DNA from: Actinomycetes bacterium
Lineage (GTDB): Bacteria; Actinomycetota; Acidimicrobiia; Acidimicrobiales; Ilumatobacteraceae
NCBI GenBank assembly: GCA_025360105.1
Contig: JANYCT010000034.1
Location: 50,018-114,017 of the forward strand
Reading direction: 5' to 3'
Length of the DNA: 64,000 bases
Made by a program: the position numbers and the translations under genes. Positions 10,367-17,463 of this stretch are shown piece by piece. Below the pieces are notes generated by a model. That model searched no databases. It was not told where the DNA came from and worked only from the letters and a program-made list of their open reading frames with translations. Numbering within the stretch: position 1 is the stretch's first letter; each line of letters opens with the position of its first letter.

Positions 10367-11191
10367 TCAGGCGTCGCGGAAGACGGGATCGCGATTTTCG
10401 AAGTTCGCCATCACGGCCTCAACTTGATTCGGTGAGCCGATCTGCGCGCCGATGACGCGCCGCTCCTGAGCAAACTGCTCGGCGGCCCCGGCGTTGACGA
10501 TGCGGTTGAAGAGTTCTTTCGCTCCACGCACAGCGCCCGGACTACGGCCAGCGATTTCGTGGGCCATCGCCAGCGCATCGTCGAGGGGATTGTCGCTGAG
10601 GCGCGTCGCGAGCCCCATCTCGAACGCCTCGCGTCCGCTGAACACGCGAGCGGTGAACGTGAGTTCTTTCGCAATATCTGGACGCACCAACGACGAGAGC
10701 ACCTGCGTGCCGGTCATATCGGGCACCAGACCCCAGTGCACCTCGCGCACCGACATCTTCGTGTCGGGGTGCACGATGCGAATGTCGGCACCGAGCGCTA
10801 TCTGGATGCCGCCTCCGAGTGCGTGGCCGTGCACTGCGGCAATCACCGGAACCGGCACTTCCTGCCATACCCACGCCACCTGCTGGCCGAGATGCGTGAT
10901 GCGCCCTGCCTGCATTGCGCCAGGGTTGCCGTTTGCGCCATCGTCGGCTGCCGCGGATGCCGTTGCTCCCCCGGCCATCGACTGGAACGAGCTGAAGTCG
11001 AGCCCGGCACAAAACGATGCACCTTCGCCGGACAACACGACAACGCGGACACCGGGTTCGGTCTTCAACTGCTCGCCGGCCTCGGCGATGGCGGTGAACA
11101 TCGCTCCATCGAGCGCGTTGCGCTTGTCGGGGCGGTTCATGCGCACGTCGGCTACACCGTTGGATATCGAAATGGATACACGATCTGACAT
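10367..11191 (-). CDS. Enoyl-CoA hydratase/isomerase (crotonase) family protein
   Basis: 274 residues. Crotonase-fold marks are RPDKRNALDG near the N-terminus, the oxyanion-hole segment SGEGASFCAGLD, and HGHALGGGIQIALGADIR in the middle. Crotonases hydrate, isomerise or cleave acyl-CoA thioesters; the substrate cannot be read from the sequence. I chose the ATG at 11191 (MSDRVSI) because it matches the family N-terminus and has CAGACT six bases upstream; the 40 extra codons of open frame before it look non-coding. It is divergent from ridA across 63 bases. Confidence 0.88.
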   Translation of the reverse strand: MSDRVSISISNGVADVRMNRPDKRNALDGAMFTAIAEAGEQLKTEPGVRVVVLSGEGASFCAGLDFSSFQSMAGGATASAAADDGANGNPGAMQAGRITHLGQQVAWVWQEVPVPVIAAVHGHALGGGIQIALGADIRIVHPDTKMSVREVHWGLVPDMTGTQVLSSLVRPDIAKELTFTARVFSGREAFEMGLATRLSDNPLDDALAMAHEIAGRSPGAVRGAKELFNRIVNAGAAEQFAQERRVIGAQIGSPNQVEAVMANFENRDPVFRDA

Positions 11192-11197
11192 GGCCCA

Positions 11198-11203
11198 AGT
11201 CTG
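11198..11203 (-). promoter_or_regulatory. -10 box CAGACT of the enoyl-CoA hydratase gene
   Basis: CAGACT ends 6 bases before the ATG, consistent with a leaderless transcript. Confidence 0.4.
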
Positions 11204-11242
11204 ACAGAGCGGCACGACACCGCTCGTTTCGGACGGCGCTGG

Positions 11243-11248
11243 CACAAT
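11243..11248 (+). promoter_or_regulatory. -10 box CACAAT of the RidA gene
   Basis: CACAAT, preceded by TGG (extended -10 like), ends 6 bases before the ATG at 11255. Confidence 0.5.
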
Positions 11249-11254
11249 GGCGCA

Positions 11255-11632
11255 ATGCCTCGCCAAGCCATCACCGCCGCCAACGCCGCCTCTGTCGGCT
11301 CGTACTCGCACGCCGTCGAGATCGACGGGTTCGTGTATCTATCGGGGCAGACCCCGCTCGACCCGCCGAGCAAGATGCTGGTGGGTGGCTCCATTGCCGA
11401 GCAGACGCGGCAGTGCTTTGCCAATCTGTTCGGCGTGCTCGCCGCTGCAGGACTCACACCTGACCACGTCATCAAGTGCAACACCTACCTCACTGACATG
11501 GCCCACTTCGACGAATACGACGCCGAGTACCGCACGCACTTCAACGAGCCGTACCCGGCGCGCACCACGGTCGCGGTTGGCGCGCTTCCCCTGGGCGCCC
11601 AAGTGGAGATCGAGATGATCGCGCATCGGTGA
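11255..11632 (+). CDS. RidA/YjgF family enamine/imine deaminase
   Basis: 125 residues, normal for the family. Seen are the SYSHAVEIDGFVYLSGQ segment near the N-terminus, and YPARTTVAVGALPLGAQVEIE near the C-terminus, which holds the active-site arginine (PARTTV). RidA proteins hydrolyse reactive enamines and imines released by PLP enzymes such as threonine dehydratase. The gene is divergent from the enoyl-CoA hydratase gene and followed by a GNAT remnant. Confidence 0.9.
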   Translation: MPRQAITAANAASVGSYSHAVEIDGFVYLSGQTPLDPPSKMLVGGSIAEQTRQCFANLFGVLAAAGLTPDHVIKCNTYLTDMAHFDEYDAEYRTHFNEPYPARTTVAVGALPLGAQVEIEMIAHR

Positions 11633-11657
11633 CACGGGCACCGCTCGAGGAGCCTCG

Positions 11658-11846
11658 ATGAGTCACTCCGATGAGGTCGCACGCGACGATCCGCTCGCTA
11701 CCGACGTGCGCGCCCTGATCGACACTCACCTGGCGTTCAACAACTCCGTCACGCCGCCCGAAGAGGTCTACGCCATCGACGCGTTAGACCTGGCGCACCT
11801 CGACATCGAGTTCTTCAGCTTTCGGCGCGATGGGGCGCTGGGTGAG
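11658..11846 (+). pseudogene. Truncated GNAT-family N-acetyltransferase
   Basis: A good start (ATG preceded by GAGGAG) opens a frame whose first about 60 residues read like the N-terminus of a GNAT acetyltransferase: DPLATDVRALIDTHLAF, then SVTPPEEVYAID, then IEFFSFRRDG. After that point similarity stops and the frame runs on as the antisense of the next gene, without the acetyl-CoA-binding loop. The 3' two thirds seem to have been deleted. I judged homology from recognised motifs only, so the parent family is likely but not proven. Confidence 0.6.
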
Positions 11847-11863
11847 GAGCGTGGCCGTTGCGA

Positions 11864-12217
11864 TCAGCGGCGCTGGCGCAGCTCGACATCTGCCCACATC
11901 GCCGACATATCGACCACATCGGCCTTGAGTTCACGTGACCCAAAGTCCATTGTCCGGAGGAACAACCACGTCTCGGCGATCGAGCGTTCCGCTGCCGCTT
12001 CGGCTGGATGGTCACCACCCTCGCGGACCTCGAAGCGGAAGTTGAAGAAGTCGATCCGTTGGTCGTAGGTGAAGGTGCCCTCCGGGGTATATGCCGATTC
12101 GAAGATGTCGTGTTCGGCTTGCGCGCCCACGAGGTACCGGCGCGCCTGATCCGTGAGATCGGCAAAGCGTCCGCGCACCGTCACCCTGAACACGCGCGCT
12201 GGTTGATCGTCACTCAC
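11864..12217 (-). CDS. DUF6204 family protein
   Basis: 117 residues from the GTG at 12217. It contains FRVTVRGRFADLTDQARRYL near the start, then HDIFESAYTPEGTFTYD and an FNFRFEVREG strand, the pattern of the actinobacterial DUF6204 family of unknown function. It has no signal peptide or membrane segment. The frame extends 22 codons upstream, but TACGCT seven bases before this GTG favours it as the true start. Its 3' end lies where the GNAT fragment was cut. Confidence 0.7.
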   Translation of the reverse strand: MSDDQPARVFRVTVRGRFADLTDQARRYLVGAQAEHDIFESAYTPEGTFTYDQRIDFFNFRFEVREGGDHPAEAAAERSIAETWLFLRTMDFGSRELKADVVDMSAMWADVELRQRR

Positions 12218-12224
12218 GGCGGCG

Positions 12225-12230
12225 AGCGTA
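12225..12230 (-). promoter_or_regulatory. -10 box TACGCT of the DUF6204 gene
   Basis: TACGCT ends 7 bases before the GTG at 12217; this decides the start choice. Confidence 0.5.
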
Positions 12231-12336
12231 GCCACCGTCACAGCAGCGATTGCTGACGCGACGCCAACCGGGTCGACGCGCAACGTATCGTAGGTCTGAC
12301 CTCAGTGCCTGACATTGGCATCGATTCCACCCCCAG

Positions 12337-13860
12337 ATGCCACCTATGACGCACCACGCCACCATCACACGCGCCCTGCTCCTCCTCGGCGCCACCGTCT
12401 TGCTTGCGACGTGTTTGCTCTCGCAACCGGTCACCGGGTGGAACTCGAACTCGCGCCTTGATCTCGTGTTCGCCACAGTGGACCGCAGCACGCTCTCGAT
12501 CGACGCCTACCACAACGTGAAACCGACCGACACGGGCGACAAGGCCGAATACAACGGCCACTACTACAGCGACAAGACCATCGGAGTGTCGCTCGTGGCC
12601 GTGCCCTTGTATGCCGGTATTCGTGCTGTCTCCAATATCTTTCGGCTACACCCCAGCTTCCAGTTGCTCCAGTATCTGCTCACGCGATTTGCTGTCGCTT
12701 TACCCGCCGCGTTTGCTGCGATGCTGATGGCCAATTTGCTCGTGAAGCTCGGCGCGCTACCCCGACGCGCGATCCTGGCGACATCCGGAGTTTTCTTCGG
12801 GAGCCTGCTCTTCGGATATTCGTCGGTTTTCTTTCCTTACCTACCGGGAATCGCCGCGTGTCTCGGAGCGCTCACGATCGTGCTGTCACCCCCGCTCACA
12901 TGGAAGAAGGCAGCGGCCGCTGGCGGGCTGCTGGGCATGGCGCTAATCTTTGATCTCACGTTCGTCATCACCGTCGCCGTGATTGGCGTCTTCCTGCTCG
13001 CAGCCCTCCACAAAGCGGGGCCTCGCAAGGGCCTGCGCCTCGGTGGCGCGGCTACAGCAGCTGCGGTGGTCCCGCTGGGCGTCTTCGCGCTCTACTCGCG
13101 TGCGATCTTCGGGAAACCGAGCATCCCCTACAAGTACGAGGCGTCGCAGTTCTTCCGCGACGGTATGTCGAAAGGGGTCATGGGGGTCACCTCGCCGAAG
13201 CGTGACGCTATGTGGTTCCTGTCATTTCATGCCTACCGCGGCATCTTGTTCTGGTCGCCCTGGCTGGTGATGGTCGTCGTTTGCTGCATCTGGCTCATCG
13301 CTACGGATCGACACCTGCGACCGATTGCGATCGCCGCGCTCGTCACGTTCGTGGGCTACTTCCTGTTCAACTCGGGCTACTACGAATGGTGGGGTGGCGC
13401 CGGTATGGGGCCGCGCCTGATGCTGCCGATGTTCGCCATCGTGCCGCTCGGCCTCGTGGCCGCGTGCCGCGCCGATAGCCCGCGGTGGATGCGCTACGGA
13501 GTGGTCGCGACGATGACCGTCGCCGTCGCGCTGTGCCTCCCCGTGAGCATGACCGACCCGCAGACCAAACAGGCGAACCTCCTGCAGACCCTGCTCGGCG
13601 CCAGCCCCGGCACGCATCTTCGCGTCGTTCAACTCGAGGTGCTCAAGAACTTTTATCTGGGTCGCTGGATCGGCATCAAGCCGGTGGCCGGCATCCCCAT
13701 CATCGTCAGCTTCATCGGATGCATGGTTCTGGTCGTGGGCGGTACGACGTTGGCCTACATCGTGGCCGCCCGAGCCGAGAACCATGAGTTCGACGACTTG
13801 ACGAACAGCGAACCGCTCGACGAGTTAGCACCGATCGAACCCGTCGCCATCCCGGCCTGA
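12337..13860 (+). CDS. Polytopic membrane protein, probable glycosyltransferase-like
   Basis: 507 residues with an N-terminal hydrophobic segment (residues about 11-30) and roughly ten further membrane helices. After the first helix comes an extracytoplasmic stretch with SRLDLVFATVD, LSIDAYH and YNGHYYSDK. This combination (acidic D near the first helix, then a YYSDK loop) resembles uncharacterised bacterial membrane proteins related to GT-C/GT39 glycosyltransferases, but I cannot show catalytic activity. The cytoplasmic C-terminus is acidic. An ATG three codons downstream (12346) is an alternative start. Confidence 0.6.
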   Translation: MPPMTHHATITRALLLLGATVLLATCLLSQPVTGWNSNSRLDLVFATVDRSTLSIDAYHNVKPTDTGDKAEYNGHYYSDKTIGVSLVAVPLYAGIRAVSNIFRLHPSFQLLQYLLTRFAVALPAAFAAMLMANLLVKLGALPRRAILATSGVFFGSLLFGYSSVFFPYLPGIAACLGALTIVLSPPLTWKKAAAAGGLLGMALIFDLTFVITVAVIGVFLLAALHKAGPRKGLRLGGAATAAAVVPLGVFALYSRAIFGKPSIPYKYEASQFFRDGMSKGVMGVTSPKRDAMWFLSFHAYRGILFWSPWLVMVVVCCIWLIATDRHLRPIAIAALVTFVGYFLFNSGYYEWWGGAGMGPRLMLPMFAIVPLGLVAACRADSPRWMRYGVVATMTVAVALCLPVSMTDPQTKQANLLQTLLGASPGTHLRVVQLEVLKNFYLGRWIGIKPVAGIPIIVSFIGCMVLVVGGTTLAYIVAARAENHEFDDLTNSEPLDELAPIEPVAIPA

Positions 13861-14272
13861 GCCTCGAGTCGCTTGCTCGGCTTTCGAACCCCGCCGGAGT
13901 CCTGGGACCTCCGGTGACGTTGGGAATTTTCGATCTGCACACCACGGTGTTCGGGCGTGCTGTGCGGGCGTTGGCCCACGCGCGCCCCGCTCTGATCGAG
14001 CTCCTCCTCACCGTCTCTTCCACGATTTCGCAATGACGCTGATCGATACGTTGATCAACCAGATTCGCTGAGATGGCACGTGCGGTCGGGAGATGGCCAC
14101 CATCATGTCCGTTGGCAACGCCGACGTGCAACGACCCGCTGCGTCGGATCGTGAAGATCAACGTCGCGCGCGACCACCGAGGTTGCGCCCTTGGGGCCCT
14201 TCTTGGGCCTACACGACGCAACTTCGCGATGATCGCGACACTTCGGAACCGGTGCGGCAGGACTTGCGCTGA
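13861..14272. other. 412-base gap without a recognisable gene
   Basis: The region lies between the membrane protein and the convergent methyltransferase. It holds a strong hairpin near its left end (13894-13914), a weaker GGCCC-loop-GGGCC hairpin at 14195-14209 that may end the methyltransferase transcript, and short frames on both strands with no recognisable motif. It is long for this window, where most gaps are under 120 bases, and may be a decayed gene or hold a small RNA. Confidence 0.5.
13894..13914 (+). terminator. Hairpin after the membrane protein gene
   Basis: CCGGAG...CTCCGG forms a stem with further pairing inside (TCC/GGA), 34 bases after the stop codon. A short T-run (AATTTTC) follows about 15 bases later. 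Confidence 0.5.
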
Positions 14273-15094
14273 TCAGTGCTTGATGGCTTGCAGGGTGTAG
14301 CTCATCGCGATGCGCTCGGGGCGGTCGATCAGCCGGTATTCCCCGGCACCGATGGACTCCATCGACGCGCCGAGCGCGAGATACGGAACGGAGTCGTGGT
14401 CCTCGAGCGCGATGATTTCCATGCCGGCCCGCAGGAGGGCCGTGACGATCTCACCCATACCGTGGTTGAACTGCACGGTTTCGGGAGAGCTCACTGCTTC
14501 GTCGTGGTCGACATAGGTGGATGACTCCACAAACGTGGTGCCGTCGGTTTCGAAGTAGGGATACTCCACCGTGATGAGACCATCGGGTCGCGGGTCGCCC
14601 AGCGCCCAGAGCATCGGGTGTGCCTCGCGGATGAACAAGCGCCCGCCGGGACGCAGCAACGACGACACCACCGACGCCCACCGCTTGATGTCGGGGAGCC
14701 AGCACAACGCACCGATGCCGGTGTAGACAACGTCGAAGCGATTCACGCCCAACGCGGCGGGAGCTTCGTACAACTCGGCCTCCACGTAACGCACCGGGTG
14801 GCCGCAGTCGGCAGCGAGTTGTCGAGCCGCGTGCAATGCCGATGGTGAGAAGTCGAGACCGGTGACCCGGGCGCCGAGGCGTGACAACGACAGGGTGTCG
14901 GTACCGATGTGGCACTGCAGGTGCACCACGTCGCGGTCGGCGATGTCGCCCAGACGCGGACGATCGAAGTTGACCGTATTGCTGATGTACTCCGGATCGT
15001 CGATGTAGCGCTGCAGGCCGTATTCGCTGGACGCAACATGAAACGCAACCCGGGACTCCCAGTTGGCCTTGTTGACAAATGCGTACTCTTCCAT
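14273..15094 (-). CDS. Class I SAM-dependent methyltransferase
   Basis: 273 residues. The methyltransferase 11/25-type domain is clear: motif I LQCHIGTDTLSL near residue 60, the acidic loop VTGLDFSPSAL, motif II region RFDVVYTGIGALCWLPD, and LLRPGGRLFIRE. These bind S-adenosylmethionine; the methyl acceptor cannot be inferred. The N-terminus (MEEYAFVNKANWESRVAFH) is typical of this subfamily. It is divergent from a nitroreductase, the two starts being separated by 36 bases. Confidence 0.87.
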   Translation of the reverse strand: MEEYAFVNKANWESRVAFHVASSEYGLQRYIDDPEYISNTVNFDRPRLGDIADRDVVHLQCHIGTDTLSLSRLGARVTGLDFSPSALHAARQLAADCGHPVRYVEAELYEAPAALGVNRFDVVYTGIGALCWLPDIKRWASVVSSLLRPGGRLFIREAHPMLWALGDPRPDGLITVEYPYFETDGTTFVESSTYVDHDEAVSSPETVQFNHGMGEIVTALLRAGMEIIALEDHDSVPYLALGASMESIGAGEYRLIDRPERIAMSYTLQAIKH

Positions 15095-15100
15095 GGCGAC

Positions 15101-15106
15101 AGCCTC
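15101..15106 (-). promoter_or_regulatory. -10 box GAGGCT of the methyltransferase gene
   Basis: GAGGCT ends 6 bases before the ATG at 15094, within a 36-base divergent gap. Confidence 0.45.
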
Positions 15107-15118
15107 TCATCCCCGTGG

Positions 15119-15124
15119 CACACT
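15119..15124 (+). promoter_or_regulatory. -10 box CACACT of the nitroreductase gene
   Basis: CACACT ends 6 bases before the ATG at 15131; the rest of this promoter must overlap the divergent methyltransferase promoter. Confidence 0.45.
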
Positions 15125-15130
15125 TCGACG

Positions 15131-15781
15131 ATGAAACTGAACCTTTCCGCCGACGAGGTGCTCACCACCACACGCTCCGTACGCAAGCGACTCGACTTCG
15201 ATCGTCCGGTCGAGCGGTCCGTGATCGAGGAATGTCTCGACATCGCGTTGCAGGCACCAACAGGCTCGAACAGCCAAGGTTGGCACTGGATTGTGGTCGA
15301 AGACGCCGCCAAGAAGAAGGCGCTCGCCGATATCTACGCCGCCAACTTCTCGATCTACGCGAAGAGTCCGCGTAGCGCCGGCTACGCCGAAGGCGACATG
15401 CGCGCCGAGCAAGCGGGCCGCGTGACCGCATCGGCGATGTATCTCACCGAGAACTTCCACCGCGTGCCGCTCATGCTCATCCCGTGCATCACCGGCCGGC
15501 TCGACAATGCGCCCGTCTTCGCAGCCGCCAGCGCGTGGGGATCGTTGCTGCCCGCCGTGTGGAGCTTCATGCTCGCAGCCCGCGAGCGCGGCCTCGGCTC
15601 CGCGTGGACCACGATTCACATGATGAACGGTGGCGAGGAGAAGGCGGCCGAGATCTTGGGCATCCCCTTCGGCGAGATCACCCAGGCAGGTTTGTTCCCC
15701 ATCGCGTACACCATCGGTACCGACTTCAAACTGGCCAAGCGCCTGCCGCTCGAGCCGGTGCTGCACTGGGATACGTGGTGA
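15131..15781 (+). CDS. Nitroreductase family protein
   Basis: 216 residues. The FMN-binding N-terminus RSVRKRLDF, the APTGSNSQGWHW segment and a late AWTTIHMMNG segment place it in the nitroreductase superfamily (flavoenzymes reducing nitro groups, quinones or enones with NAD(P)H). Substrate unknown. The ATG at 15131 fits the family start and the -10 box. Its stop codon overlaps the GTG of the ComB-like gene (GTGA), so the two are coupled. Confidence 0.87.
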   Translation: MKLNLSADEVLTTTRSVRKRLDFDRPVERSVIEECLDIALQAPTGSNSQGWHWIVVEDAAKKKALADIYAANFSIYAKSPRSAGYAEGDMRAEQAGRVTASAMYLTENFHRVPLMLIPCITGRLDNAPVFAAASAWGSLLPAVWSFMLAARERGLGSAWTTIHMMNGGEEKAAEILGIPFGEITQAGLFPIAYTIGTDFKLAKRLPLEPVLHWDTW

Positions 15782-16581
15782 CATCGGGCGCACGCGATGC
15801 GCACCACACGGCTCAGAAAGGGTTCGCCTACCGCTTCGATTGGGGACTCGATGGTCTGCGGTCGCTCGCGCCGCACTCCGACGTGGTGGTCATCGTCGAC
15901 ATCTTGCGCTTCACCTCGGGCGTATGCGCTGCTCTGGAAAGCGGCGCGACAGTGTTCCCATATCCGTGGCATCGCGATGACGTCGAGGCCTATGCATCCG
16001 CTCGTGATGCCGTCGCGGCTGGTCGACGTGAGGACGGCGGTCCCTCGCTCTCTCCCACCGACTTGTTGACGATGGCTCCCGACAGTCGCATCGTGTTGCC
16101 GTCGCCGAACGGCTCTGCGCTGTCGTTCGCCGCACGCGACCTCGGTGCGTTGCGCGTGCTCGCTGGCTGCCTGCGCAATGCCTCGGCCACCGCTCTCTGG
16201 GCGCGCTCGATACCAGTTGCTTCACCCGGCGCGCACCCCGTGATCGCTGTGATCGCCGCGGGTGAACGTTGGGGCGAGCACAGCGGCCCGCTGCGTCCGG
16301 CCGCCGAGGATCTCATCGGCGCCGGGGCGATCCTCACGGCCCTCGACCCATCCGAAGCAGTGGCCGCGCCATGCTGCTCGCCCGAGGCCGCCGTGGCACG
16401 GGCCGCGTTCCAGCATGCTCGACCCCGCCTCTACGAGACGTTGTGCGCCACGGGCTCGGGCCGCGAACTGTTGGCACGCGGTTGGGACGACGACATCGCC
16501 ACGAGCGCCGCACTCGACGTGACCAACGTGGTGGCCGAACTCGTCGACGACGCCTTCGTCGCCGCAGCGCTTGACCGCTGA
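15778..16581 (+). CDS. ComB-like (2-phosphosulfolactate phosphatase family) protein
   Basis: 267 residues from a GTG overlapping the preceding stop. It has the ComB-type strand VVVIVDILRFTSGVCAALESG near residue 40, then LPSPNGSAL, GCLRNASATA and an IAAGERWG segment, in family order. ComB hydrolyses 2-phosphosulfolactate in coenzyme M synthesis, but the family is widespread in bacteria that lack coenzyme M, so another phosphoester is likely here. The usual GER..G..I..FD..NSP block before the TNG-like motif is replaced by a shorter sequence. It ends directly against the convergent GntR gene. Confidence 0.72.
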   Translation: MTSGARDAHHTAQKGFAYRFDWGLDGLRSLAPHSDVVVIVDILRFTSGVCAALESGATVFPYPWHRDDVEAYASARDAVAAGRREDGGPSLSPTDLLTMAPDSRIVLPSPNGSALSFAARDLGALRVLAGCLRNASATALWARSIPVASPGAHPVIAVIAAGERWGEHSGPLRPAAEDLIGAGAILTALDPSEAVAAPCCSPEAAVARAAFQHARPRLYETLCATGSGRELLARGWDDDIATSAALDVTNVVAELVDDAFVAAALDR

Positions 16582-17313
16582 CTACTCCACCAAGCGAAGC
16601 CCGCTCGGCGCGACCGATGGTGCGGCGTTTGGTAACTCGACCACAAACTCGGTGCGGTGCGCCGGGAAGACGTGCTGCGACAGCAGCACTGGCCGGCCCT
16701 CCACGTCGGTGGTGAGGCGCTCGCAGCACAGCACGGGTGAACCCACCGGAACGCCGAGCAACGCGGCATCGGCCGCTGACACCGAATCCGCGCCGATGGT
16801 CTGGGTTGCGCCACGCAGCGCGACGCCAAGCAGTTCGTAGAACGGCGCCCGCTCCACATCACGACGCGAGAGATGTTGGCCGAGTTCGGCGGGGCACCAC
16901 ACCGTGACGACCGCAAACGGCTCGCCATCGGCAAGGTTCAATCGCTTGACCTGTAACACGTGATCGGTCTTGAGAACCGCCTTCACACGACCCGACGCGC
17001 TGATGAAAGCGAACTCGATGATCTTGCGTTGCGCTTCAACACCGCTCTCGGCCATTTGCCCTTCGATGGTGACCAGTTGACCAAGGGTCTGGCGCAGCGG
17101 TTCGGCTGCGACAAACCAACCAAAACCCTGGCGGGCGTCGACAAGACCGTCGTCTCGCAGCGTTTCGAGGGCGCGCCGGATGGTAACCCGGCTGGCGTCG
17201 AATTCGCCGGACAGTTCGGCCTCGCTGGGCAACAGCCGCCCCGCCGCATAGCTGCCCTGCTGTACCCGCTCGCGAATGGCATTGGCGATCTCTTGATACC
17301 TGATCGTTCTCAT
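16582..17313 (-). CDS. GntR family transcriptional regulator (HutC/UTRA type)
   Basis: 243 residues. The N-terminal winged helix (residues about 1-68) shows YQEIANAIRERVQQG, LPSEAELSGEFDASRVTIRRAL and an LVDARQGFGWFV wing. A UTRA ligand-binding domain follows (about 90-238). Such repressors bind a small metabolite and leave their operators. It is divergent from aconitase over 150 bases that contain a palindromic AT-rich site, which suggests it controls acn, itself or both (inference). The ligand is unknown. Confidence 0.9.
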   Translation of the reverse strand: MRTIRYQEIANAIRERVQQGSYAAGRLLPSEAELSGEFDASRVTIRRALETLRDDGLVDARQGFGWFVAAEPLRQTLGQLVTIEGQMAESGVEAQRKIIEFAFISASGRVKAVLKTDHVLQVKRLNLADGEPFAVVTVWCPAELGQHLSRRDVERAPFYELLGVALRGATQTIGADSVSAADAALLGVPVGSPVLCCERLTTDVEGRPVLLSQHVFPAHRTEFVVELPNAAPSVAPSGLRLVE

Positions 17314-17375
17314 TGCGCCCTCATCCTGTCATGCTCGCATTCCACCCGATGCCGCCGGGAATCTCAGACACGAAG

Positions 17376-17411
17376 TTGACCCGTCAGGCGAACTTGTATT
17401 ATACTTGTCTA
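17376..17411 (+). promoter_or_regulatory. acn promoter with candidate GntR operator
   Basis: TTGACC (17376-17381) and TATACT (17400-17405) are 18 bases apart. The -10 region overlaps a small palindrome GTATTATAC flanked by two ACTTGT copies (17391-17408), like HutC-subfamily operators. The site lies about 55-85 bases upstream of the aconitase start; a GAGG ribosome binding site precedes the ATG. Confidence 0.5.
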
Positions 17412-17463
17412 CATCGCCAACGAACGCACACCGAAACCACACCGAAACCCACGAGGTAACCCC

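Noticed and set aside
11847..12068. C-terminal part of the 136-codon frame after the GNAT fragment
   Set aside because: It is antisense of the DUF6204 gene and has no GNAT similarity.
13712..14221. 169-codon frame on the minus strand in the 412-base gap
   Set aside because: It runs into the end of the membrane protein gene, has no start signal and has arginine-rich shadow composition. The shorter frame 14073-14300 was rejected for the same reasons.
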